NCBI RefSeq assembly: GCF_030811685.1 | Contig: NZ_JAUSRF010000001.1 | Span: forward strand, 372,001 to 436,000 | Length of the DNA stretch: 64,000 nt | Origin: Neorhizobium huautlense | GTDB lineage: Bacteria; Pseudomonadota; Alphaproteobacteria; Rhizobiales; Rhizobiaceae | Reading direction: 5' to 3' | Shown here: piece after piece, positions 28,476 to 37,634 of the stretch | How the letters are laid out: every line of letters starts with the position of its first letter | Position numbering within the stretch: position 1 is the first letter of the stretch | Notes under the pieces: generated by a model | What the model saw: only the letters and a program-made list of their open reading frames with translations | Told to the model about the DNA's origin: nothing | Database searches by the model: none | Program-made: the position numbers and the translations under genes

Positions 28476-31400
28476 ATGTTTCTCACCCGTATCAGCGTCG
28501 GCCATCCCGTTTTCGCCACCATGATGATGGTGACGATCCTCGTCGTCGGCCTCTTTTCCTATTCGCGCCTCGGCGTCGACCAGTTCCCGGAAACCGATCT
28601 GCCGATCGTCGTGGTCGCCACCACCTATACCGGCGCCTCTCCGGCATCGGTGGAAAGCGAAGTGTCGCGACCGATCGAATCCTCGCTCAACACGATCGGC
28701 GGCATCGATACGATCACCTCGGAATCCTACGAGGGACGCTCGATCGTCGTCGTGCAGTTCGAACTTGATGTCGATAGCCAGGTGGCGGCACAGGAAGTGC
28801 GCGACCGTGTGGCGCGTCTCGAAGCCTCCTTCCCGGATGAGGTGGATACGCCACAGGTGACCCGCTTCAACCCGGATGACCAGCCGATCTTGTCGATCGC
28901 GGCCTCCTCCCCCACCCGCACGCTGTCGGAAATCACCACGCTTGCCGACCGCGTCATCACCAATCGCCTGAATGTCATCGGTGGTGTCGGCCAGATTTCG
29001 CTGGTCGGCGGCAGTGAGCGGCAGGTTCTCGTCGTCGTCGATCCGGACCGGCTGGAGGCTTATGGCGTCGGCGTTTCCACGATCATGGATGCCATTCGCC
29101 GTGAAAACCAGGACCGCGCCGCCGGCACGCTGATTTCCGGCATCAACCAGCGTATCGTTACCGTGGAAGGCCGCATTCCCGACGCGGCTGGCTTCAATAG
29201 CATCATAGTGGCGCAGAGCGGCGGTTACCCCGTCTATCTCTCCGATGTCGCATCCATTCTCGATACCGGTGCCGAGGTGACGAGCCGCGCCACCTATCAG
29301 GGCGTTCCGTCGCTCGGGCTCGATATCGTCAAGGTGCAGGGCGCCAATACCGTCGAAGTGGCTGCAGCTCTGAGAAAAGAGATCGCCACGCTCAATACAG
29401 AGCTTGCCAAGGAAAATGTCGAGCTCACCATCACCCGCGACAACTCGCGCGCCATTGCCGCGCAGGTTTCCGAAGTACAGCGCACGCTCATCGAAGGCGG
29501 CGTGCTGACCGTTCTGATCGTTTTCGTGTTCCTCAATTCCTGGCGGTCCACGGTGATTACCGGCCTGACACTGCCGATTTCGGTCATCGGCACGTTCGCG
29601 GTCATCTATGCGCTCGGTTTCACGCTCAACACGATGACGCTGATGGCCTTGTCGCTGTCGATCGGCATTCTCATCGATGACGCGATCGTTGTGCGTGAAA
29701 ACATCACCCGCCACCTGCAGATGGGCAAGGACCATATCAAGGCGGCGCTCGACGGCACCAACGAGATCGGCCTTGCCGTGCTCGCCACCACGCTCTGCAT
29801 CGTCGCGGTCTTCCTGCCCGTTGCCTTCATGGGCGGCCTGATCGGTCGTTTTTTCCTGCAGTTCGGCGTCACCGTTGCCGCTGCCGTGATGATCTCGCTG
29901 TTCGTGTCCTTCACGCTCGATCCGATGTTGTCGAGTGTCTGGTACGACCCACAGAGCCAGAAGGGCGCCAAGCGCGGTTTGCTTGGCCGCGCCGTCGAAC
30001 GTTTCGACCACTGGTTCGAAGGACTGGCTGGACGTTATCGCTCGCTGATCCACTGGACCTTTGACCATCGCAAGACGACGATTGCCATCGTCGTCGCCAT
30101 GTTCGTCGGCAGCTTGGCTCTCGTGCCGCGTATCGGCGCCGAATTCCTGCCGCCGGCCGATCAGGGCGAAGTCAGCGTGTCGCTGGAAGCGGCTCAAGGC
30201 TCCTCGCTCGATTACATGGCCGCAAAGGTCAGCCAGGTCGAAAAGGCACTGCGCGAATTCCCTTACGTTTCCGCTACCTATTCCACCATCAATTCCGGCG
30301 GCGCGCGCGGTTTCAACCAGGCAAGCGTTGCCGTGCAGCTCGTGCCCAGCGCCGACCGGTCGGTCACGACGGCGCAAAGCATAGATCCGATCCGCCAGCG
30401 GCTTGCCCGCGTGGCCGGTCTTGAAATCTCGGTCGGCCAGTCTTCCGGCATGGGCGGAGCGTCGAAGCCGCTGCAGCTTTCCATCCTCGGCGATGGCGAT
30501 CAGGAACTGCGCCGGATCTCCGACCAGATCACCACGGCGCTCGCCGCCATTCCGGGTGCTACGGAAGTGGAATCCTCAATCGAAAACGTGCGGCCGACAC
30601 TGGCCGTGCGCGTGCGTCGCGAAGCGGCCAGCGATCTTGGCGTCTCCATCTCGACGATCGGCGATACGCTGCGGCCGCTGGTGGCGGGCGATGCCATTTC
30701 CGTCTGGAACGCACCGGACGGCGAATCCTACGACGTGACCTTGCGCCTTCCCGCAACAGGCCGTCGCGATGCCGCCCAGCTGCGCAATCTCACCATCTCC
30801 ACCGGTCGCACGGATGATGACGGCAAGCCGATCACCGTGTTGCTTGATCAGGTCGCCGACGTGGTGGAAAGCACGGCGCCCGACGCAATCACCCGCAAGG
30901 ACCTGTCGCGCGAAGTGCGGATTTCCAGCAATGTCGAAGGCCGGGCGCTGGGCGACATCACCACGGACCTCAACGCCGCCATCGCAAAAATGGATATCCC
31001 GGTCGGGTATCGCATCTCCTTCGGCGGCGACGCGGAAAACCTCACGGAAAGCATGGGCTATGCCGTGCAGTCGCTCGTGCTCGCCATCATCTTCATCTAC
31101 ATCATCCTCGCTTCGCAGTTCGGCTCCTTCATCCAGCCGATCGCCATCATGATGACATTGCCGCTCTCCCTGATCGGCGTTCTGCTCGGGCTTTTGTTCA
31201 CTGGCTCGACGCTCAACATGTTTTCCATGATCGGCTTCATCATGCTGATGGGCCTCGTCACCAAGAATGCCATCCTGCTGGTCGATTATTCCAATCTCGG
31301 TGTTCGGGAAGGAAAGACACTGCGCCAAAGCCTTGCCGATGCCGGTGCGGTGCGCCTTCGGCCGATCATCATGACCACGCTCGCCATGATTTTTGGCATG

Positions 31401-31622
31401 TTGCCGATGGCGCTGGGGCTTGGCGAAGGTGGCGAACAGCGTGCACCGATGGCGCATGCGGTGATCGGCGGGCTGATTTCTTCCACCCTGCTGACGCTGG
31501 TTTTCGTGCCCGTAGTGCTGACCTATCTCGATGGCATGGGACGGCGCGTCAGCCGCTGGTTTGCACATTCGCCGGAAAAGCCGGCTCAAAACCTTCCCGA
31601 AGCCGATCACTCCCCTAATTAA
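28476..31622 (+). CDS. RND-superfamily multidrug efflux pump (AcrB/MdtBC-like)
   Basis: A 1,048-residue inner-membrane pump, the usual RND length. It begins [20 protein letters not shown] and has twelve membrane segments in two halves with two large periplasmic loops. The proton-relay helix shows [20 protein letters not shown] with paired aspartates. Other family blocks are [20 protein letters not shown] and [19 protein letters not shown]. It starts one base after the adaptor stop. Substrates cannot be predicted. The second half ends in [17 protein letters not shown] and a short polar tail. Confidence 0.93.
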   Translation: MFLTRISVGHPVFATMMMVTILVVGLFSYSRLGVDQFPETDLPIVVVATTYTGASPASVESEVSRPIESSLNTIGGIDTITSESYEGRSIVVVQFELDVDSQVAAQEVRDRVARLEASFPDEVDTPQVTRFNPDDQPILSIAASSPTRTLSEITTLADRVITNRLNVIGGVGQISLVGGSERQVLVVVDPDRLEAYGVGVSTIMDAIRRENQDRAAGTLISGINQRIVTVEGRIPDAAGFNSIIVAQSGGYPVYLSDVASILDTGAEVTSRATYQGVPSLGLDIVKVQGANTVEVAAALRKEIATLNTELAKENVELTITRDNSRAIAAQVSEVQRTLIEGGVLTVLIVFVFLNSWRSTVITGLTLPISVIGTFAVIYALGFTLNTMTLMALSLSIGILIDDAIVVRENITRHLQMGKDHIKAALDGTNEIGLAVLATTLCIVAVFLPVAFMGGLIGRFFLQFGVTVAAAVMISLFVSFTLDPMLSSVWYDPQSQKGAKRGLLGRAVERFDHWFEGLAGRYRSLIHWTFDHRKTTIAIVVAMFVGSLALVPRIGAEFLPPADQGEVSVSLEAAQGSSLDYMAAKVSQVEKALREFPYVSATYSTINSGGARGFNQASVAVQLVPSADRSVTTAQSIDPIRQRLARVAGLEISVGQSSGMGGASKPLQLSILGDGDQELRRISDQITTALAAIPGATEVESSIENVRPTLAVRVRREAASDLGVSISTIGDTLRPLVAGDAISVWNAPDGESYDVTLRLPATGRRDAAQLRNLTISTGRTDDDGKPITVLLDQVADVVESTAPDAITRKDLSREVRISSNVEGRALGDITTDLNAAIAKMDIPVGYRISFGGDAENLTESMGYAVQSLVLAIIFIYIILASQFGSFIQPIAIMMTLPLSLIGVLLGLLFTGSTLNMFSMIGFIMLMGLVTKNAILLVDYSNLGVREGKTLRQSLADAGAVRLRPIIMTTLAMIFGMLPMALGLGEGGEQRAPMAHAVIGGLISSTLLTLVFVPVVLTYLDGMGRRVSRWFAHSPEKPAQNLPEADHSPN

Positions 31623-31678
31623 CGGCCCGCTGACATATACTCGTAAATGTCGGCCTAGGGGTTTTGAAGGAAACAAAG

Positions 31679-32059
31679 ATGAAGAAAATTGTTTTGACCG
31701 GTCTCGTTGCAATCGGACTGGCCGCACCGGCTTTCGCTCAGGCAACCAACGAGCAGATCGAAATGGCCTATACTTCGGCCCGCAATCAGCTCGGCGTTCT
31801 GAAATATTGCCAGAACGAAGGCCATATCGACGGCGAGGCCGCCACCGTTCAGACGAAGCTGATCGCGCTCATCCCGGCTCCTTCCGACACCGCCAAGGGT
31901 GACGAGGCAGAAAAGACCGGCGAGGCAGGCACCGTTGCCGCCATGGGCGTGAACCAGGAAATTGCCGCCACCGCCAAGGCACAGAACATTACCGAAAAGC
32001 AGTTTTGCGAAACCGTCGCCAATGCGATCAAGCAGGTCGCCGGCCAGCTGCCGAAGTAA
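31679..32059 (+). CDS. Small secreted protein, 126 aa
   Basis: An N-terminal signal peptide (MKKIVLTGLVAIGLAAPAFA, then Q) is followed by a helical mature domain with two cysteines (KYCQNEGHIDGEA and KQFCETVANAIKQVAGQLPK) that could form a disulphide. It resembles small rhizobial periplasmic pore-forming or stress-related proteins of unknown function by layout only. AAGGAAACAAAG precedes the ATG. A good terminator follows. It is probably a single gene, separate from the efflux operon upstream. Confidence 0.75.
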   Translation: MKKIVLTGLVAIGLAAPAFAQATNEQIEMAYTSARNQLGVLKYCQNEGHIDGEAATVQTKLIALIPAPSDTAKGDEAEKTGEAGTVAAMGVNQEIAATAKAQNITEKQFCETVANAIKQVAGQLPK

Positions 32060-32106
32060 TATTCATCCCGCCCGCTTGATTGCGATGGCGGGAATGAGAT
32101 GATCAG

Positions 32107-32144
32107 ACGACCGGTCGGCACACGCCGCCGGTCGTTTGTCGTTG
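32107..32144 (+). terminator. Rho-independent terminator
   Basis: ACGACCGG-T-CGGC-ACAC-GCCG-CCGGTCGT, a long stem with one bulged T, followed by TTGTCGTTG, after the small secreted protein gene. Confidence 0.7.
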
Positions 32145-32281
32145 TGGGCTGCGTCAACCGAAATGCCTTTTCATTGGGCAAAAAGCCCATGCGGCATGCA
32201 TGCCGGTTGTCTATCTCCCAACTGACGCATAAAGCAGGCGATCAAATGAATGCCGGATATCCGGCCAACAAGGAGAGCGGC

Positions 32282-32914
32282 GTGCTGACCCTTCTGGACT
32301 ATGCGGGTGTCGTCGTTTTCGCCGCCGCGGGCGCGCTTGCCGCATCGCGCAAGCAGCTTGATATCATCGGCTTCCTGTTTTTCGCGGCGGTCACCGGCGT
32401 TGGCGGCGGAACCCTGCGCGATCTCATCCTCGGCCGGCTGCCGGTCTTCTGGGTGAAGGAACCGATCTATATTCTCGTCTGCGTCGCCACGGGCATTCTG
32501 GTGTTCTTCACGGCCCAATTTGTCGAATGGCGTTACAAGCTTCTGCTCTGGCTGGATGCCATCGGCCTTGCCGCCTATAGTGTCATGGGCGCGCTGATCG
32601 GTCTTGAAACCACCGGCTCCCCCATCATCGCCATCGTCACCGGCATGCTGACCGCCACCTGCGGCGGCGTGTTGCGCGATATTCTCGCCGATGAACCTTC
32701 CGTGCTGCTGCGTCCGGAAATCTATATTACGGCGGCGCTCGCCGGCGCCGGCGCCTTTGTGCTGTGCCACGCGCAGGGTGTCCCGCTTTATCTCAGCGCA
32801 GCAGCCGGCTTTGCCGTCGCCTTTGCGCTGCGCGGTGGTGCGCTCTATTACAGCTGGACAATCCCGCGCTATCGGCCGCGCCCGGGTCGCGATCCGGATG
32901 ACGCTCTGAAGTAA
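32282..32914 (+). CDS. TRIC-family (UPF0126/YicG) cation channel protein
   Basis: About 210 residues with seven hydrophobic segments in two repeats. Each repeat carries a conserved glycine-rich helix: TGVGGGTLRDLILGRLPVFW and TATCGGVLRDILADEPSVLL. Prokaryotic TRIC proteins form homotrimeric monovalent cation channels. I prefer the GTG at 32282, with AAGGAG six bases before it and giving the family start LTLLDYAGVVVFAAAGALA, over an ATG 12 codons upstream with a weaker site. It lies alone between two promoters. Confidence 0.85.
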   Translation: MLTLLDYAGVVVFAAAGALAASRKQLDIIGFLFFAAVTGVGGGTLRDLILGRLPVFWVKEPIYILVCVATGILVFFTAQFVEWRYKLLLWLDAIGLAAYSVMGALIGLETTGSPIIAIVTGMLTATCGGVLRDILADEPSVLLRPEIYITAALAGAGAFVLCHAQGVPLYLSAAAGFAVAFALRGGALYYSWTIPRYRPRPGRDPDDALK

Positions 32915-33001
32915 TAAAGCGAAACTTGCTTTTTCCGTAGATGAACCAAACGCCGCTTTGTGCGTTAAAGGTCTGAAATTGTTTCAGCAAAGGACCTTGA
33001 A

Positions 33002-33160
33002 GTGGACGTCATCCGCATTCTTATCGCAATCGTTCTGCCGCCGGTCGGTGTTTTCCTTCAGGTTGGCCTCGGATTGCATTTCTGGCTCAACATTCTGCTG
33101 ACCTTGTGCGGTTATATTCCCGGCATCATCCATGCCGTCTGGGTCATCGTGAAGAAGTGA
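33002..33160 (+). CDS. YqaE/Pmp3-family small membrane protein, 52 aa
   Basis: A GTG-started ORF with AGGA seven bases upstream: VDVIRILIAIVLPPVGVFLQ, then a GLGLHFWLNILLTLCGYIPG segment, then IIHAVWVIVKK. Two membrane helices and the LPP-x-GVFL and CGYIPGIIHA motifs define the UPF0057/Pmp3/YqaE family, tiny stress-induced membrane proteins found from bacteria to plants. An imperfect GC hairpin follows at about 33166-33192. The family assignment is confident despite the size. Confidence 0.85.
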   Translation: MDVIRILIAIVLPPVGVFLQVGLGLHFWLNILLTLCGYIPGIIHAVWVIVKK

Positions 33161-33482
33161 ACCGCAGCCGGTGCGGTCGTGGCTGCACCGGCGAGCCCAT
33201 CTTCCCGCAAGCAGATGACCGATTGAGACCGGAATTCTCTGATCTATATTTGAAAAATCCGTAATTATACAAAATACAGATCAGATGTCATCTTTGAGGC
33301 GCGCCAAAAGTGTCACAATTATTGCCTGTTATAAATTGTACGACATTGTTTTTGCTGAGAAAATACAATCGCCATTTTTGGTAATGTTTAATACCTGCGT
33401 ATCGCACGGAGTACAGCTGCGTTATTTTCCAGATGCGAAATGATTCGCATGAATATTGGCTAGATGATTTAGCGAGGCTGCT
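33161..33482. other. AT-rich intergenic stretch, 322 bp
   Basis: Apart from a possible hairpin (GCCGGTGC/GCACCGGC) after the YqaE gene, no feature is clear. From about 33230 to 33480 base composition is distinctly AT-richer than the neighbours, and no reading frame there looks coding. It may hold the promoter for the small gene at 33483. Confidence 0.4.
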
Positions 33483-33704
33483 TTGAACGAGCAAAGTAGT
33501 ACAATTGAGTCCTGGGCTTTCCAGAGAGCACATCAGATCGTGGTTCACCAGGGTCTGAGCCTTGTCGATGCGGCCCAGTCGCTCGACCACAAACGTACCA
33601 GCAACCATACCTATGCATTGCGGCAGGCCATTTCCGATTGCCTGCTGGAAGCCCTGAAACACGGCCTCGGCCGTCCCCAGGGTCTCGAAGAAGTCCGGCA
33701 ATAA
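33483..33704 (+). CDS. Small hypothetical protein, 73 aa
   Basis: A TTG-started ORF beginning MNEQSSTIESWAFQRAHQIV, with helices LSLVDAAQSLDHKRTSNHTY and ALRQAISDCLLEALKHGLGR. GCGAGG lies five bases before the start codon. Wobble positions are GC-rich toward the 3' end, like real genes here. The opposite strand also has an open frame (33288-33749), but its composition is poor. Possibly DNA-binding by its basic helical look, but this is not demonstrable. Confidence 0.45.
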   Translation: MNEQSSTIESWAFQRAHQIVVHQGLSLVDAAQSLDHKRTSNHTYALRQAISDCLLEALKHGLGRPQGLEEVRQ

Positions 33705-33839
33705 GATCCCGACGACAAACCAGCGGCGCAAGTCCTTTTTGAAAATCACTGTTTTGTGAAACGGCGATGACAGCGAGGATTAGCGCCGCCTGTCTTCTGT
33801 GTTACTCTCCTAATAGATTAACGCAGTGACGGGGTAAAA

Positions 33840-34613
33840 ATGCTGGTCACAGTTGCGATGTTCATGGGGCTTTCTGCCTCACCCACAGTCATGGCCGCGA
33901 CAGGCGGCGAGGTGGATGTGGAACTGGCGCTTGCCGTCGATGTTTCCCGTTCGATGGATTACGAAGAAGTCCAGATACAGCGCCAGGGTTATGTCGAGGC
34001 ACTCTCCCATCCCGACTTCATCAATGCGGTCAGGGGCGGCATGATCGGGCGCATCGCCATCAGTTATTACGAATGGGCCGGAGATGTCGATCAGGCCTCG
34101 GTCATAGACTGGCAGATCATCGAGACCGCCGAGGACGCCAAGGCTTTTGCCGACAAGGTCGCCGCCCGGCCGGTTGCCACGCAAAGACGCACCTCCATCT
34201 CGGCTGCCATCAGCTACGGCGCGACATCGATCGTTTCCAACAATTATCGCGGCATGCGCCAGGTCATCGATGTTTCGGGTGACGGCCCGAACAATATCGG
34301 CGTGCCGGTGCAGCCCGTGCGCGACAAGGCCATCGAGGCGGGCATCGTCATCAATGGGCTGGCGATCATGCTCAGGCCCTCCGGCACGGTGACCGGTCTC
34401 GACAAATATTATTCCGACTGCGTTGCCGGCGGCCCGGGCTCCTTCGTGCTGCCGGTGCACAGGATAGAGGACTTTGCCACGGCCATCCGCCGCAAGATGG
34501 TGATGGAGGTCAGCAACATCGCCCCTTCACCAAAAGTCCACCGGATCGCCACGGAGGCCAAGGTCGATTGCATGTCGGGAGAACGGCAGTGGCAGGATTT
34601 TCTCGATCGCTGA
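33840..34613 (+). CDS. DUF1194 (VWA-like) exported protein
   Basis: 257 residues. A signal peptide (MLVTVAMFMGLSASPTVMAA) is followed by a von Willebrand A-like fold with a MIDAS-type metal site (LALAVDVSRSMDYEEVQIQR) and the DUF1194 blocks ISYYEWAGDVDQASVIDW, RTSISAAISYGATSIVSNNY and VIDVSGDGPNNIGVPVQPVR. Such periplasmic VWA proteins probably bind protein partners; no pathway is known. GGGGT precedes the ATG at 33840. It converges with the SDR gene. Confidence 0.85.
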   Translation: MLVTVAMFMGLSASPTVMAATGGEVDVELALAVDVSRSMDYEEVQIQRQGYVEALSHPDFINAVRGGMIGRIAISYYEWAGDVDQASVIDWQIIETAEDAKAFADKVAARPVATQRRTSISAAISYGATSIVSNNYRGMRQVIDVSGDGPNNIGVPVQPVRDKAIEAGIVINGLAIMLRPSGTVTGLDKYYSDCVAGGPGSFVLPVHRIEDFATAIRRKMVMEVSNIAPSPKVHRIATEAKVDCMSGERQWQDFLDR

Positions 34614-34642
34614 CAATGATGACCTGCCGGCATCTTCGCCCG

Positions 34643-35425
34643 TCATCGCAACAGACCCTGCCCGCCATCCACATAGATCGGCACGCCGGTTACATGTTGT
34701 GATCGCGACGACGCCAGGAACAGCACGACTTCGGCGACGTCCTCGCTCTTGCCCGGCCTGCCGTCACTGATCGGCACCTGTCCCTGCGGCCACTCCACCG
34801 GTATGGCCGTCTCATCCGAATGCCGCTGCCTTGTATTATCCTCGATGCTGGTTTCGATCTCGCCCGGGCAGACCGCATTGACCCGGATATGATGTTTGCC
34901 GAGTTCCAGCGCCAGCTGCTGCACCATTGCCACCTGCCCGGCCTTGGTGGCGGAATAGGCGGTGGCGCCGGATGTCGTGAATGTGCGGTTGCCGTTGATC
35001 GACGAGATGACGATGATCGAACCGCCGTCCTGCGCCTTCAGATGCGGCACCGCCATGTGCAGCGTCAGATAGGTGCCGCGCAGATTGACAGAAATCGTCT
35101 TGTCCCATTCCTCAGGCTTAAGGTCATCGATCGGCGCCCACACACCGTTGATCCCCGCATTGGCGACAACGATATCCAGCCGCCCGAAACCTGACACGAG
35201 TTCATCCACCGCGCGGCGCATGTCCTCTTCCACCGCGACATCGGCCTCGAGCACCAGCGCCTCTCCTCCGGCATCTACAATTTCTGTTGCCGTCTTTTCG
35301 ATCTCGGACCGGGTGCGACCAAGCACGCCGACCTTTGCGCCCTGCCCCGCCAGCATGATTGCCGCCGCCTTGCCGATGCCGGAACCGGCACCCGTTACCA
35401 GTGCCACCTGTGATGTCAGCTCCAT
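34643..35425 (-). CDS. Short-chain dehydrogenase/reductase
   Basis: A 260-residue classical SDR. It has the cofactor motif VALVTGAGSGIGKAAAIMLA, NAGINGVWAP, the catalytic serine in IVISSINGNR and the catalytic YSATKAG pair. The C-terminus has PISDGRPGKSEDVAEVVLFL and a VDGG end. It oxidises or reduces an alcohol/ketone with NAD(P)H; the substrate is unknown. AAGGATATTCG precedes the ATG at 35425. The gene is single and lies next to the replication region. Confidence 0.9.
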   Translation of the reverse strand: MELTSQVALVTGAGSGIGKAAAIMLAGQGAKVGVLGRTRSEIEKTATEIVDAGGEALVLEADVAVEEDMRRAVDELVSGFGRLDIVVANAGINGVWAPIDDLKPEEWDKTISVNLRGTYLTLHMAVPHLKAQDGGSIIVISSINGNRTFTTSGATAYSATKAGQVAMVQQLALELGKHHIRVNAVCPGEIETSIEDNTRQRHSDETAIPVEWPQGQVPISDGRPGKSEDVAEVVLFLASSRSQHVTGVPIYVDGGQGLLR

Positions 35426-36046
35426 CGAATATCCTTTCGCTGCGATGCAACACCTCACCGCAACGAAAAGCATTGACCAAGGTTCCGACCGGATCGCGCT
35501 CGATGCATCCGATGCTCCATGAAAGACCGCAGGTGCTACAAGCGCTGTGTGCCAATTTTCCCATCAAGGCCGGAAGGCAGTGGAACCGAAATACCGAGCG
35601 CAGGACCGCTATATCGCGCTGGACGTTCATACCCTGTCTCCGCGCAGTTTCCCAAAGTGCATTCGTGTCACCTTGCTACAGCCGAGAAAACCAGTGTCCT
35701 GCGAAAATATGGACCATGCCTGGTCTGAAAGACCACGCCCCGTTTCGAGAAGCAGGCACCGAGATCAGCTTCTCGCACCCAGTCCGTGCGATCAAATCTG
35801 GCCCCTCACCGTCCGCAATCTCGATCATCTCCCGGTCGAATTCGATGCCATCCCTGACCGGCAAAAGGCAGTACATTTGCCGACCTGTCGCGTTTGCGCC
35901 CGACACGCCATGCCCAGCATCGGCAATTTACGCGGAGTTGCCAGCTGGCAACTTTCGGATGGCAGGCGGTCATGACGTCCGTTTGCGATTGGAGCAGAGA
36001 CCGACCCGTGCCATACGCAAGCCCGCCGGTCGAGAATGTCAGACGC
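35426..36046. other. Non-coding stretch between SDR gene and replication module, 621 bp
   Basis: No open frame here has a good start, composition and family look. A 76-residue minus-strand frame (35676-35906) is unconvincing. The region carries one of the four perfect palindromes (35937-35952). The rest could be remnant or centromere-flanking DNA. Confidence 0.45.
35937..35952. other. parS-like centromere palindrome, AGCT centre
   Basis: GTTGCCAGCTGGCAAC, perfect and flanked by A and T (18-bp AGTTGCCAGCTGGCAACT). It fits the repABC parS pattern GTT-N4-GC-N4-AAC bound by RepB. An identical 18-mer occurs inside repB at 39901. It lies about 2.7 kb upstream of repA. Confidence 0.75.
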
Positions 36047-37153
36047 TCAAAGAATACCCCAGGCGCGAAAACGCCCCCTGCCCGTCAGCTCCCGAAGGTT
36101 CAATTCGCCGACGATCTTGAGTGCTCCTTGCGGCGTCACCGACAGGGTTTCGACAATCATCGCCATCGAGACGAACGGCTTTTCGAGAACAAGCTCGATC
36201 AGTTGCGGCAGCTTCGATGAACTGCGCCGCCCGATCAGCCGATGCTCCATCTGTCGACGTGCGAGCAGAAGCCGGTCATGTTCCTTCAGGCCCAATTCCA
36301 CCGCCTGTCGCATGGCATTCAGCAGGGCGACAAGCCGGACATTGCCGTCACGATGCGACCGCTCCTGCCGTGGCACCTGTTTCAGGCCGGTGCTCAACGG
36401 CAGCAGAAAGGCGCTCGTCAAACCGCTTTCGCGCAACACCGCTGCCGCCAGCAATCGTCCCAGCCAGGGTGCATGCTGGAGCACCTGCAACAGGTTCCAC
36501 GCATCGAGCAGGATCGCGGCACGCAGGACCGGTGGCAGTGTTTCACTCTGCCTCAGCACCTGCCGCCACTCGCCAAGCCGCTCATCCTCATCCCAGTCCG
36601 GCTCATAAATGAGGGCATCGCGCTCCCCCTCAGGGGTGCCGGACACGACATGTCTCGCCTCGGACAACAGCGCCTCGCTGCGGGCCAAGACCGTATCGAT
36701 CGCCGCGAGCTCAGCCGAAAAGGCGTCCTCGTTCTCCTCATCATCGGAGAGATCGACCGATGGGCGCGGCAAGGCGGACTTGATTTCGAGCGATCCATCC
36801 GGCTCGTCGCCACCTCTTCGCAACCTCTTCAGCCCGTCGTTGGAGAGCGCCCAATCGGCCGGATGAGACAGAATGCGGCGGCGCGTGCGCAGGATATCGC
36901 GGGCGATGGTCAGCTCATGGGTCGGTCTGCGCGCCCCCATATCGGCATCATGCAGCACCAGATCTTCCAGATGCACGAGCTCGCCATCGACCCAAAGCGA
37001 TGCGCAGGCATCCGAAAAATGCGAACGGGAAAGCCAGCCCTGCCCTTCCCGGCTGCGCAACACCCGTTCGTCGAGACGGGTGACCGCCGCCGTTGCTTCC
37101 GCCACCGGCGCCATCAGATCCTGAAAAGGAAGTTTTCCGAGCTCGAACCGCAT
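36047..37153 (-). CDS. DUF1612/HTH rhizobial plasmid-type protein (RHE_PE00001-like)
   Basis: 368 residues. The N-terminal segment (MRFELGKLPFQDLMAPVAEA and RLDERVLRSREGQGWLSRSH) and WVDGELVHLEDLVLHDADMG are hallmarks of the DUF1612 proteins found in many rhizobial plasmids. The C-terminal 60 residues form a helix-turn-helix (LIGRRSSSKLPQLIELVLEK, SMAMIVETLSVTPQGALKIV). The molecular role is unknown; a DNA-binding regulator or a Fic-related factor has been suggested for relatives. A parS-like palindrome lies 95 bp past its stop. Its location beside repABC is typical. Confidence 0.82.
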   Translation of the reverse strand: MRFELGKLPFQDLMAPVAEATAAVTRLDERVLRSREGQGWLSRSHFSDACASLWVDGELVHLEDLVLHDADMGARRPTHELTIARDILRTRRRILSHPADWALSNDGLKRLRRGGDEPDGSLEIKSALPRPSVDLSDDEENEDAFSAELAAIDTVLARSEALLSEARHVVSGTPEGERDALIYEPDWDEDERLGEWRQVLRQSETLPPVLRAAILLDAWNLLQVLQHAPWLGRLLAAAVLRESGLTSAFLLPLSTGLKQVPRQERSHRDGNVRLVALLNAMRQAVELGLKEHDRLLLARRQMEHRLIGRRSSSKLPQLIELVLEKPFVSMAMIVETLSVTPQGALKIVGELNLRELTGRGRFRAWGIL

Positions 37154-37372
37154 TACCTATGGCTAGTCGATTCTGCCGACGGATGCGATAGGAAGGGTAT
37201 GGAATGTACCTGCAGCCTCGAGCAGCAATGGCCGTTCATGAGACCGATCCGGCTCGAAGGAAGCAGGAGAACGGGTTCTGGCAATCCAATGGATTGTCCA
37301 TATCGACCGGATCATAATCCATTGATTTGAAAGAGGATTTATCTAAAATGAAACTTAAATGGCATCTAAGTT

Positions 37373-37510
37373 TCAGCACTCAGACTCAAGCTCTTCTACC
37401 CTTTCGCAAAGGGAGAATGCGTTCGAAGCCACGGCTCTATCAACTGAGAATCTCATAGCAGAGTCGGGTAGATAGCACCAGATGGCACAGTGTTTTGCCA
37501 CCAGTTTCAT
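37373..37510 (-). CDS. 45-aa ORF with strong ribosome binding site
   Basis: MKLVAKHCAIWCYLPDSAMR continues to a C-terminal acidic end (CERVEELESEC); it contains four cysteines. An AAAGGGGGGAGCC site sits directly before the ATG at 37510, among the best in the window. No family is recognised. It lies 30 bp from the ATAT-centred palindrome at 37541 and downstream of the luxR solo on the same strand, so it could be transcribed with it or from the gap. It may be a regulatory peptide or a chance ORF; evidence is limited to the initiation site. Confidence 0.4.
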   Translation of the reverse strand: MKLVAKHCAIWCYLPDSAMRFSVDRAVASNAFSLCERVEELESEC

Positions 37511-37540
37511 GGCTCCCCCCTTTCGACGGACCGACAAGCG

Positions 37541-37556
37541 GTTGCCATATGGCAAC
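37541..37556. promoter_or_regulatory. Perfect palindrome, ATAT centre, downstream of luxR solo
   Basis: GTTGCCATATGGCAAC, with the same arms as the parS-like AGCT sites but a different centre. It lies 78 bp beyond the luxR stop and 30 bp upstream of the 45-aa ORF. It is either a RepB-bound parS variant or an operator for the LuxR protein; the sequence cannot decide. Confidence 0.55.
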
Positions 37557-37634
37557 GAGGTCGTGGCTTACAACTCATCCCGCTTGAAGTTGACGCCCCC
37601 TCTCCTACGGCCCCAACATCATCTTGCTTGAAAG

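Noticed and set aside
28455..30377. 640-residue minus-strand frame opposite the RND pump
   Set aside because: Shadow of a GC-rich gene; composition is Arg/Gly/His/Asp-biased with no coding character.
33288..33749. 153-residue minus-strand frame over the AT-rich gap
   Set aside because: Composition changes sharply along its length and it overlaps the better supported 73-aa plus-strand frame.
35676..35906. 76-residue minus-strand frame in the SDR/replication gap
   Set aside because: No ribosome binding site, no family likeness and interrupted context; not supported as a gene.
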